Below are positions 8,344 to 14,117 of a DNA stretch of 14,117 bases, piece after piece (position 1 is the stretch's first letter; each line of letters starts with the position of its first letter). A model generated the notes under the pieces. It worked only from the letters and a program-made list of their open reading frames with translations. It did not search any database and was not told the origin of the DNA. This DNA is from Acetobacteraceae bacterium. Its GTDB lineage: Bacteria; Pseudomonadota; Alphaproteobacteria; Acetobacterales; Acetobacteraceae. The position numbers and the translations under genes are program-made. The stretch lies in assembly GCA_947478535.1 (NCBI GenBank), contig CANJXD010000096.1:1-14117 (forward strand), read 5' to 3'.

Positions 8344-10145
8344 CGGACGACCCGGGCGCTTCGCCCGTGGGGGGTCCGGGCTACTCGCCCGCGCTGGATG
8401 CGGGACAGGCGGCGCTGCTGCTGGCCATTGATCCCGTGGGCCTTGGCGGTGCGGTGTTGCGAGCGGCGCCGGGCTTCGCGCGGGACCGCTGGCTGCGCCT
8501 GCTGCGCGAAGCCCTGCCGGAAGGCACCCCCTGGCGCCGCCTGCCCGCGGGCGTGCCGGATAGCCGCCTGCTCGGCGGCCTCGATCTGACCGCGACATTG
8601 GCCGTCGGCCGTCCCGTCGCGGAGCGCGGCGTGTTGGCGGAAGCCGATGGCGGCCTGGTCATCGCCGCGATGGCGGAACGGATGGAAACCGCCACGGGCG
8701 CCAAGCTCTCCGCGGTGCTGGATGCGCGGGAAGTCGCGGTGCAGCGGGACGGGCTTTCGCTGATGCTGCCCGCGCGGATTGCCGTCGTGGCGCTCGACGA
8801 AGGGGTGGCGGAGGAGGAACAGCCTCCCGCCGCCCTGGCGGAGCGTCTGGCCTTCCGCCTGCGGCTGGAGGATCTGCCCCAGGCCGGCGTCGCGGCGTGG
8901 CAGGGCGCGACGCCTATCGTCGTCCAAGGCGCCCGGGCGCGGCTCCCCTACGTCACCGTGCCCGACGCGGTGACGGAAGCGCTTTGCGCCGCCGGGATCG
9001 CCTTCGGTATCGGCTCCGCCCGCGCGCCCCTGCTGGCGCTGCGTGCTGCCCGTGCCGCCGCCGCGTTGGCGGGGCGGGAGACCGTGGAAGCTGCGGATGC
9101 CGGCCTTGCCGTGCGGCTCGTCTATGGCCCGCGCGCGACGCAATTGCCGCCTGAGGAAGCGCCACCGGAGGCCGAGCCACCGCCGCCAGAGCCGCCTCCG
9201 CCTGAGGCCGAGAACGAGGCGGACCAGCAGCCGGAGGATGGCCCAGACCCGCAGGCCTTGCAGGAAATGCTGCTGGCGGCGACTCGCGCTGCGCTGCCGG
9301 CTGGGCTGCTCGCCGCACTGGGTGTCGATGCGCGCAATGCAGCGCGGCGTGCCGCCGGGCAGCAGGGGCGCGCCGGGCAGCGGCGGAAATCGGCGCAGCG
9401 CGGGCGGCCGATCGGCACCCGTGCCGGCGCTTTGCGGGATGGGGCGCGACTGTCGCTGGTGGAAACGCTGCGCGCCGCCGCGCCCTGGCAGCCGCTGCGG
9501 TTGCGCGAACGCGCGGGTCGCCCCGGGCCACGCATCCTCGTCAAGCGCGACGATGTGCGTCTGATGCGCTTCCAGCAACTGGGCGAGACGACGGCTATCT
9601 TCGTCGTCGATGCCTCAGGGTCCGCCGCGCTCAACCGCCTGGCGGAGGCGAAGGGCGCGGTGGAGATGCTGCTGGCGGATTGCTATGTGCGGCGGGACCG
9701 CGTGGCCGTTGTCGCCTTTCGCGGCTACGCGGCGGATCTGCTGTTGCCACCGACGAATTCCCTGGTTCGCGCCAAGCGGAGCCTGGCCGGCCTGCCCGGC
9801 GGCGGGGCAACACCGCTGGCATCCGGCATCCAGGCGGCTTCGCGACTGGTGGAGGAGGAAGGGCGGCGCGGCCGCACGCCACTGGTCATCCTGCTGACGG
9901 ATGGGCGGGCGAACATCTCCCTGGCCGGTGCGCCGGGGCGGCCGCAGGCGGAAGCCGATGCGTTGGCTGCCGCCGGGCCGCTGCGCGCCGCCGGTATCGC
10001 GGCGCTGGTGGTGGATACGGCGCCGCGCCCCGTGCCCTTCGCGAAGACCCTGGCGACGGCGATGGGCGCGCGTTACCTCGCCTTGCCCGCGGCGAATTCC
10101 GAACGCCTTTCGGCCGCGGTCGCTTCCACCCGCGGCGCGGCGTGA
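8340..10145 (+). CDS. bchD: Magnesium chelatase subunit BchD
   Basis: A 601-residue protein starting with GTG inside a GTGA overlap with the bchI stop. BchD is the platform subunit of Mg chelatase. The N-terminal half is an AAA+-like domain without a recognisable Walker A lysine, as in other BchD proteins, but with segments such as GTPWRRLPAGVPDSRLLGGLDL and LPYVTVPDAV that parallel BchI. A Pro/Glu-rich linker follows (about residues 269-306, with runs like EPPPPEPPPPE). After an Arg-rich basic stretch comes the C-terminal von Willebrand A (integrin I) domain. Its metal site is DASGS at residues 424-428 (DxSxS), with GGGATPLASGI and LLTDGRANISLAG further on. The length is normal. The basic RAGQRRKSAQRGRPIGTRAG region just before the vWA domain is typical. 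Confidence 0.96.
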   Translation: MTDDPGASPVGGPGYSPALDAGQAALLLAIDPVGLGGAVLRAAPGFARDRWLRLLREALPEGTPWRRLPAGVPDSRLLGGLDLTATLAVGRPVAERGVLAEADGGLVIAAMAERMETATGAKLSAVLDAREVAVQRDGLSLMLPARIAVVALDEGVAEEEQPPAALAERLAFRLRLEDLPQAGVAAWQGATPIVVQGARARLPYVTVPDAVTEALCAAGIAFGIGSARAPLLALRAARAAAALAGRETVEAADAGLAVRLVYGPRATQLPPEEAPPEAEPPPPEPPPPEAENEADQQPEDGPDPQALQEMLLAATRAALPAGLLAALGVDARNAARRAAGQQGRAGQRRKSAQRGRPIGTRAGALRDGARLSLVETLRAAAPWQPLRLRERAGRPGPRILVKRDDVRLMRFQQLGETTAIFVVDASGSAALNRLAEAKGAVEMLLADCYVRRDRVAVVAFRGYAADLLLPPTNSLVRAKRSLAGLPGGGATPLASGIQAASRLVEEEGRRGRTPLVILLTDGRANISLAGAPGRPQAEADALAAAGPLRAAGIAALVVDTAPRPVPFAKTLATAMGARYLALPAANSERLSAAVASTRGAA

Positions 10146-10151
10146 CGGGCG

Positions 10152-11021
10152 ATGCCGCAATGGCCGGCATGGGCCCGCGAAGGCCGGGACTGGCCGAATC
10201 GCGAGGCGAGCCGTTTCGTCGAGGCCGCCGGCATCCGCTGGCATGTGCAGGTGATGGGGCAGGGTCCGGTGCTGCTGCTGCTGCACGGCACAGCCGCCGC
10301 GACGCATTCGTGGCGGGACATGCTGCCGCTGCTGGCCGGTCATTTCACCGTGGTGGCGCCGGATCTGCCCGGCCATGGCTTCACCCAGGGCGTGCCCCAG
10401 GCGCGGCTTTCGCTGCCGGGCATGGCGGCGTCCGTCGGTGCGTTGCTGCGGGCGCTGGGGCTGGAACCGGCCTTCGCGGCCGGGCATTCCGCGGGGGTCG
10501 CCATCCTGCTGCGGATGGCGCTGGATGGCCGCATCGCGCCGGATTCCATCATCAGCCTGAACGGCGCCTTGCAGCCGCTGGGCGACCGGCACGCGGCCTT
10601 CTTCACGCGAACGGCCCGGCTGCTGGCCGGGCTGCCCTTCGTGCCGAGCCTGTTTGCCTGGCGGGCGGCGGACCGCGCCGTGGCGGAACGGCTGCTCACG
10701 GATACCGGCAGCCGTATCGATGCCCGCGGCGTCGATCTCTACGCTCGTCTGTTCCGCCATTCCGGGCATCTCGCCGCCGCGCTCGGCATGATGGCGCATT
10801 GGGATCTCGTGCCGCTGTTGCGGGATCTGCCAAGGCTTTCGGCCCGGCTGGTCCTGGTGGTGGGCGCGCAGGATCGCGCCGTGCCGCCGGCGCAGGCCGC
10901 GCGCGTGCACGCCATTCTGCCCGGCGCGCGGATCGTCACCCTGCCGGGCCTCGGTCACCTCGCGCATGAGGAGGCGCCGGCACCATGTTCCGCTTTGATC
11001 ACGGCCGAGGCTGCCCCATGA
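10152..11021 (+). CDS. bchO: BchO, alpha/beta-hydrolase linked to Mg chelatase genes
   Basis: A 289-residue alpha/beta-hydrolase-fold protein. The oxyanion-hole region is LLLLHGTAAATHSWRD (41-56), followed by VVAPDLPGHGFT (67-78). The nucleophile elbow is GHSAG (111-115, serine S113). The acid is probably in LVLVVGAQDRAVPPAQA and the histidine in LPGLGHLAHEEAP near the C-terminus. BchO sits after bchD in most purple bacterial clusters. It is classed with Mg-chelatase-associated hydrolases, but its substrate is not established. It begins 6 bases after the bchD stop with no strong ribosome-binding site, suggesting re-initiation. The ending is short (ITAEAAP). Confidence 0.92.
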   Translation: MPQWPAWAREGRDWPNREASRFVEAAGIRWHVQVMGQGPVLLLLHGTAAATHSWRDMLPLLAGHFTVVAPDLPGHGFTQGVPQARLSLPGMAASVGALLRALGLEPAFAAGHSAGVAILLRMALDGRIAPDSIISLNGALQPLGDRHAAFFTRTARLLAGLPFVPSLFAWRAADRAVAERLLTDTGSRIDARGVDLYARLFRHSGHLAAALGMMAHWDLVPLLRDLPRLSARLVLVVGAQDRAVPPAQAARVHAILPGARIVTLPGLGHLAHEEAPAPCSALITAEAAP

Positions 11022-11043
11022 TGCGGGGCGGGGGGGGAATTTC

Positions 11044-12066
11044 ATGATCGATGACGCCACCGGCGCGGAGGATCTCGCGGCGTGTCATGCGCTGCTGTCG
11101 GGCGGTTCGAAATCCTTCCGCGCGGCTTCGCTGCTGCTGCCATCCCGCATCGCCGATCCCGCGGCCGCGCTGTACGCCTTCTGCCGCGTCGCGGATGATG
11201 AGATCGACCTCGCGGAGGCGACCGAGGCGGCGCTGAATGGGCTGCGGGCGCGGCTCGATGCCATCTATGCCGGGCAGCCGCATGCGCATGCGGCGGACCG
11301 CGCCTTCACCGGCGTGGTAGAGGGCTTCGCCATTCCCCGCGCGCTGCCGGAAGCGCTGCTGGAAGGCTTCGCCTGGGATGCCGAGGGGCGCTTCTACCGG
11401 GACCTGCCGGCCTTGCAGGATTACGCCGCGCGGGTCGCCGCCGCCGTAGGCGCGATGATGACTCTGCTGATGGGCGTCAGGGATCCCGTGGCGATGGCGC
11501 GGGCCTGCGACCTCGGCGTTGCCATGCAGCTCACCAACATCGCTCGCGATGTGGGGGAGGATGCCCGCAATGGCCGGCTCTACCTGCCGTTGGACTGGAT
11601 GCGGGAGGAAGGGGTGCACCCCGCCGATTTCCTGGCCAACCCCATCTTCACCCCGGCCATCGGCCGGGTTGTCCAGCGGCTGCTGGATGCGGCGGATGCG
11701 CTGTATGACCGGGCGGAGCAGGGCATCCCCCTGCTGCCGCGCGATTGCCGGGCGGGCATCGGTGCGGCGCGGCGTGTCTATGCCGAGATCGGCCGTGCGG
11801 TGGAACGCCAGGGGCTCGATTCGATCAGCCGCCGCGCCGTGGTGCCGGCCCGCCGCAAGGCCTGGCTGCTGGCGCGCAGCGTCTCCGCCCTCGCCTTGCG
11901 CCCGGTGCAAAACGCGGCCCCGGCACTGCCCGCGACCCGCTTCCTGGTGGAGGCGGTGGCGAACACGCCGCCACCGCGGGATGCGATGCCGCAGAACCTG
12001 GCGGAGCGCATCACCTGGGCGGTCGAGTTGTTCGACCGGATGGAGCGTGGTCAGCGTGTTGCCTGA
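11044..12066 (+). CDS. crtB: Phytoene synthase (squalene/phytoene synthase family)
   Basis: A 340-residue all-helical prenyltransferase that joins two geranylgeranyl diphosphates to phytoene, the first carotenoid step. The first Asp-rich motif is YAFCRVADDEIDL (DDEID at 51-55) and the second is MQLTNIARDVGEDARNGRLYLP (161-182, containing RDVGED). GGSKSFRAASLLLP near residues 20-33 is also characteristic. The squalene synthases of the superfamily share these motifs, but the photosynthesis-cluster context after bchIDO favours CrtB. The ATG at 11044 follows a G8 run (11030-11037) that probably serves as ribosome-binding site, 22 bp after bchO. The desaturase gene crtI, which is its usual neighbour, is not in this window on either side. 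Confidence 0.93.
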   Translation: MIDDATGAEDLAACHALLSGGSKSFRAASLLLPSRIADPAAALYAFCRVADDEIDLAEATEAALNGLRARLDAIYAGQPHAHAADRAFTGVVEGFAIPRALPEALLEGFAWDAEGRFYRDLPALQDYAARVAAAVGAMMTLLMGVRDPVAMARACDLGVAMQLTNIARDVGEDARNGRLYLPLDWMREEGVHPADFLANPIFTPAIGRVVQRLLDAADALYDRAEQGIPLLPRDCRAGIGAARRVYAEIGRAVERQGLDSISRRAVVPARRKAWLLARSVSALALRPVQNAAPALPATRFLVEAVANTPPPRDAMPQNLAERITWAVELFDRMERGQRVA

Positions 12067-12141
12067 TCCGCGCCAGCGCAACGCCCGGATGGCGGCGCTT
12101 CGCCACGACCGGGCAGGATCGAGGCGGCCAAGGAGACCGCC
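12067..12141. other. Short gap between crtB and the DUF1203 gene
   Basis: A 75-bp GC-rich gap. I see no convincing promoter or terminator. An AAGGAG ribosome-binding site (12130-12135) lies 6 bases before the ATG at 12142. It falls in the loop of a potential small hairpin, GGCGG (12123-12127) pairing with CCGCC (12137-12141). Confidence 0.5.
12130..12135 (+). promoter_or_regulatory. Ribosome-binding site of the DUF1203 gene
   Basis: AAGGAG with a 6-base spacer before ATG 12142. It decides this start among the possible ones. It sits between 5-base complementary arms, as noted for the gap. Confidence 0.7.
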
Positions 12142-12615
12142 ATGCCCCGCTTCCGCTGCACACCCATCCCCACCGAAACCGCCACGCGCTGGCGCGCCAC
12201 CGGGCTTGATGATCGGGGGCTGGCGCTGCATCGCCGCAGCGTCGATGGCCCCGGCTTTCCCTGCCGCCATTGCCTGCGGCTGGGCGAGGTGGGGGAGGAG
12301 ATGCTGCTCGGCAGCTACAATCTTCCCCATCCTCAGGGCGTGTACTGGACGCCGAGCCCGATCTTCCTGCATGCGCGGGACTGCGCTCGCTTCACGGCGG
12401 AGGATGAGATCGCCCCCATCGTGCTGGCGAATGGCATCGTCTCCGTGCGGTCCTACGACGCGGCGGAGCTGTGCCTTTATGACCTCGGTGCGGTGAGCGA
12501 GGGGCGTGAGGTTGCCCCCATCCTGATGCGGGCGCTGGCCGACCCGCGAACCCGCTTCATCAACATCCACACCGCTCGGCCAGGCTGCCTGCTGACGGCG
12601 GTGGAGAAGTGTTAA
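12142..12615 (+). CDS. DUF1203-family protein of unknown function
   Basis: A 157-residue soluble protein. I recognise the pattern of the DUF1203 family: a short N-terminal MPRFRCTPIPTETATRWRAT, then GPGFPCRHCLRLGEVGEEMLLGSYNLP (about 36-62), WTPSPIFLHARDCARF (70-85), VSVRSYDAAELCLYDLGAV (102-120) and, at the end, DPRTRFINIHTARPGCLLTAVE. Cysteines are abundant (C7, the CRHC pair, one in HARDC, and others up to the last residue), but they do not form a known metal-binding motif. The family has no assigned activity that I know of. The gene is probably the last one read from upstream. Its TAA stop falls inside the palindrome preceding bchE. Whether it serves photosynthesis or is a passenger is open. 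Confidence 0.8.
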   Translation: MPRFRCTPIPTETATRWRATGLDDRGLALHRRSVDGPGFPCRHCLRLGEVGEEMLLGSYNLPHPQGVYWTPSPIFLHARDCARFTAEDEIAPIVLANGIVSVRSYDAAELCLYDLGAVSEGREVAPILMRALADPRTRFINIHTARPGCLLTAVEKC

Positions 12616-12630
12616 GATTAATTGACACTT
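12607..12630. promoter_or_regulatory. Putative PpsR/CrtJ operator upstream of bchE
   Basis: The sequence reads AAGTGT-N12-ACACTT, a perfect 6-base inverted repeat containing the TGT-N12-ACA core (12610-12627) of the PpsR/CrtJ aerobic repressor of photosynthesis genes. It lies about 100 bp before the bchE ATG and overlaps the last codons and TAA stop of the DUF1203 gene. PpsR/CrtJ control of bch genes is established in Rhodobacter. That this site works here is inference. Only one such site was noticed, although PpsR often uses pairs. Confidence 0.72.
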
Positions 12631-12726
12631 GAATCGTCAACAAAACTTGACACGCATCAAGGTCGCGCCCTCCCGATCGGGGCGAGACTTGGCCCCAGTA
12701 CCGGTCCGAACCGGCGGAGGGCGTCC
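12616..12726. other. Regulatory intergenic region upstream of bchE
   Basis: The left half (about 12610-12660) is clearly AT-richer than the rest of the window and holds the PpsR-type palindrome and the FNR-type box. The right half is GC-rich and ends with a GGAGGG ribosome-binding site (12716-12721) 5 to 6 bases before ATG 12727. I see no intrinsic terminator for the upstream operon. Confidence 0.65.
12647..12660. promoter_or_regulatory. Putative FNR/FnrL box upstream of bchE
   Basis: The sequence TTGAC-ACGC-ATCAA differs from the FNR consensus TTGAT-N4-ATCAA at one base. FnrL is known to activate bchE under low oxygen in Rhodobacter. The site centre (about 12653.5) is 73 bp before the ATG. 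If it acts from about -41.5, transcription would start near 12695. No strong -10 box is visible at the matching place, as expected for an activator-dependent promoter. It also contains a TTGACA that could act as a -35 element. Confidence 0.65.
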
Positions 12727-13969
12727 ATGCGAATCGTGCTCATCCACCCGAATTATCACTCCGGCGGCGCCGAGATCGCCGGCAAGTGGCCACCCGCCTG
12801 GGTGGCCTACCTCGCAGGCTATCTGAAGGCGGAGGGCTATTCCGACCTCACCTTCATCGACGCGATGACCAGCGACATGACGGATGATCAGGTGCGGGAC
12901 GCGCTCATCCGCCTGAAGCCCGATGTCATCGGCGCCACCGCCATCACCCCCGCGATCTACGCGGCGGAGAACATCCTGAAGCTGGCAAAGGAGACCTGCC
13001 CGAAGGCGGTCACCGTGCTCGGCGGCATCCACGGCACCTTCATGTATCCGCAGGTGCTGGGGGAGGCCCCCTGGATCGACGCGGTGGTGCGGGGCGAGGG
13101 CGAGCAGGTCTTCCTCGACTTGGTGCGCTGCATTGACGAAGGCCGCTGGCCGGCGGACCGCGCGACGGTGAAGGGGATCGCCTACGCCGAGGATGGCAAG
13201 GTGGTGGCGACTCCGGCCTGCCCGCCCATCAAGGACATGGATCGCATCACGCCGGATTGGGGCGTGCTGGATTGGAAGCAGTACATCTACATCCCGATGA
13301 ACACCCGCGTCGCCATCCCCAACCTGGCGCGCGGCTGTCCCTTCACCTGTTCCTTCTGCAGCCAGTGGAAATTCTGGCGCGACTATCGCGTGCGGGACCC
13401 GAAGAAGGTGGTGGACGAGATCGAGGATCTCGTGCGCAACCACGGCGTCGGCTTCTTCATCCTGGCGGATGAGGAACCGACCATCCACAAGAAGAAATTC
13501 GTGGAGTTCTGCGAGGAGCTGGTCGCGCGCAACCTGCCGGTGCTGTGGGGCATCAACACCCGTGTTACCGACATCCTGCGGGATGAGGCGCTGCTGCCGC
13601 TGTATCGCAAGGCGGGGCTGATCCATGTCTCGCTCGGCACGGAAGCGGCGGCGCAGCTGAAGCTCGACCGCTTCAACAAGGAAACCACAGTCGCGCAGAA
13701 CAAGAAGGCCATCCAGCTGCTGCGCGCCAACGGCATTGTCGCGGAGGCCCAGTTCATCGTCGGCCTCGACAACGAGACGCCGGAGACGCTGGAGGAAACC
13801 TATCGCATGGCGCTGGACTGGGACCCGGACATGGCGAACTGGGCCATGTACACGCCCTGGCCGTTCAACGACCTGTTCAAGGAACTCGGCGACAAGGTCG
13901 AGGTGTTCGACTTCTCGAAGTACAACTTCGTGACGCCGATCATGAAGCCGGATGCGATGGACCGCGCCA
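12727..13969 (+). pseudogene. bchE: BchE, anaerobic (O2-independent) Mg-protoporphyrin monomethyl ester cyclase, truncated by an insertion sequence
   Basis: The first 414 codons are intact BchE: the N-terminal cobalamin-binding domain ([20 protein letters not shown], then VLGGIHGTF at about 98-106 and [10 protein letters not shown]), followed by a radical SAM domain with the 4Fe-4S motif CPFTCSFC (C204, C208, C211). The frame continues as family sequence to [16 protein letters not shown] (399-414), then changes abruptly at 13969/13970 into unrelated sequence and stops at 14082 after 37 foreign residues. Purple bacterial BchE is usually well over 500 residues, so roughly 100 or more C-terminal residues are missing. 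The start at 12727 is supported by GGAGGG at 12716 and the typical first residues. The enzyme uses water-derived oxygen under anoxia, doing the job AcsF does with O2. I judge it non-functional, though a partly active truncated protein cannot be excluded. The missing 3' part may lie beyond the insertion. Confidence 0.88.
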
Positions 13970-14002
13970 GTAATTGCTCACCCCCATCCGTTGTAATTTG
14001 GC

Positions 14003-14030
14003 TTGACACGGTCACGGCTGGTTCGATTCA
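14003..14030 (+). promoter_or_regulatory. Possible promoter of the transposase gene
   Basis: TTGACA at 14003-14008 matches a -35 consensus fully. GATTCA at 14025-14030, after a 16-base spacer, is a poor -10. It lies just upstream of the GTG at 14040, which would leave a very short leader. Confidence 0.3.
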
Positions 14031-14039
14031 CCGGCGTGT

Positions 14040-14117
14040 GTGGACCGCGCAACCCTTCTCACGCTCTCGCGCGATGACCTGATTGCCCTGCTCGAAGCGC
14101 AGGCGCAGCAGATCGCC
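14040..14117 (+). CDS. Transposase N-terminus, probably IS66 family TnpC-like (partial)
   Basis: Starting with GTG at 14040, the frame stays open to the last base: 26 codons beginning [20 protein letters not shown] and ending in QAQQIA. This Leu/Gln/Ala-rich amphipathic opening looks like the coiled-coil N-terminus of IS66-type TnpC transposases, which precedes a zinc-finger and DDE domain. Canonical IS66 elements carry tnpA and tnpB before tnpC. Here the frame starts only 70 bp from the end, which would fit a single-gene (ISBst12-like) variant. The catalytic part is outside the window, so this is a moderate-confidence call. Confidence 0.55.
   Translation, partial: MDRATLLTLSRDDLIALLEAQAQQIA

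Larger units (their letters stand above)
13970..14117 (+). mobile_element. Left end of an insertion sequence, probably IS66 family, inserted in bchE (runs off the window)
   Basis: BchE similarity ends exactly where the sequence GTAATTGC begins. IS66-family elements characteristically start with GTAA and duplicate 8 bp of target, which here would be CCGCGCCA (13962-13969). The first 70 bp are non-coding and AT-richer than the host genes. The GTAATT motif recurs at 13993-13998. TTGACA (14003-14008) with a weak GATTCA 16 bases further on could drive the transposase. A transposase-like frame begins at 14040. The other end, the inverted repeat and the target duplication lie outside the window, so the family assignment rests on the end sequence and 26 codons. 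Confidence 0.72.

Noticed and set aside
7084..8598. Minus-strand frame of about 500 codons opposite hemA/bchI/bchD
   Set aside because: Its composition is Arg/Gln/Ala-rich without motifs, and it runs opposite strongly conserved hemA and bchI.
9615..12570. Two long minus-strand frames opposite bchD/bchO and crtB/DUF1203 gene
   Set aside because: Both are mirror frames of well-identified genes and show no family features or start signals.
12622..12640. TTGAC-N9-GTCAA inverted repeat as a terminator or second FNR box
   Set aside because: The stem is only 5 bp with a 9-base loop and no T-run, and the spacing is wrong for an FNR box.
12629..12640. TTGA-N4-TCAA as a second FNR site
   Set aside because: FNR sites need TTGA-N6-TCAA. 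This half-site spacing is two bases short.
12622..12726. Upstream TTG start extending bchE to 486 codons
   Set aside because: The added residues would run through the PpsR/FNR-type regulatory sites. The ATG at 12727 has GGAGGG in front and typical first residues of BchE.
13970..14082. The last 37 codons of the bchE frame as genuine BchE C-terminus
   Set aside because: The residues do not resemble BchE, the switch is abrupt, base composition changes, and the DNA starts with an IS-type end.
1..14117. CRISPR arrays, tRNA or rRNA genes, attachment sites
   Set aside because: No regularly spaced repeats, cloverleaf-like segments or rRNA-like stretches were noticed. The window is almost fully occupied by protein-coding genes.

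Overview
The window is part of a photosynthesis gene cluster from a high-GC purple bacterium. Gene content (puhA, puhB, puhC, puhE, lhaA, acsF, bchI/D/O, hemA, crtB) and order point to an alphaproteobacterium that makes bacteriochlorophyll a and has a type-2 reaction centre. An Acetobacteraceae-like lineage is a reasonable guess from codon use and synteny, but it is not proven. Every supported gene lies on the + strand.

Layout. Positions 1-266 hold the 3' end of bchM. Then come lhaA (263-1714), puhA (1747-2514), puhB (2511-3188), puhC (3202-3657), a small conserved-looking ORF of unknown function (3654-3974), acsF (3974-5119), puhE (5137-5928), hemA (6008-7219), bchI (7219-8343), bchD (8340-10145), bchO (10152-11021) and crtB (11044-12066). 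Most junctions are 4-base or shorter stop/start overlaps (ATGA, GTGA, TGATG) or gaps under 80 bp, so this looks like one long transcriptional series. After a 75-bp gap comes a DUF1203-type gene (12142-12615), then the only clear regulatory intergenic region (12616-12726), then bchE from 12727.

The genes form one production line. HemA makes 5-aminolevulinate, BchI/BchD (with BchH outside the window) insert Mg, BchM methylates, and AcsF (O2-dependent) or BchE (O2-independent) closes the isocyclic ring. LhaA and PuhB/C/E assemble LH1 and the reaction centre around PuhA, and CrtB starts carotenoid synthesis.

The most notable event is at the right edge. bchE is broken after codon 414 by the end of an insertion sequence that begins GTAA at 13970. 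A transposase-like reading frame, probably IS66 family, starts 70 bp further in. The anaerobic cyclase is therefore apparently inactivated while the aerobic cyclase acsF in the same window is intact. The promoter region of the broken bchE still carries a PpsR/CrtJ-type palindrome and an FNR-type box, which suggests an oxygen-regulated gene lost recently. I did not find an entirely new system. The best candidates for unexplored biology are the 106-residue ORF between puhC and acsF and the DUF1203 gene between crtB and bchE.
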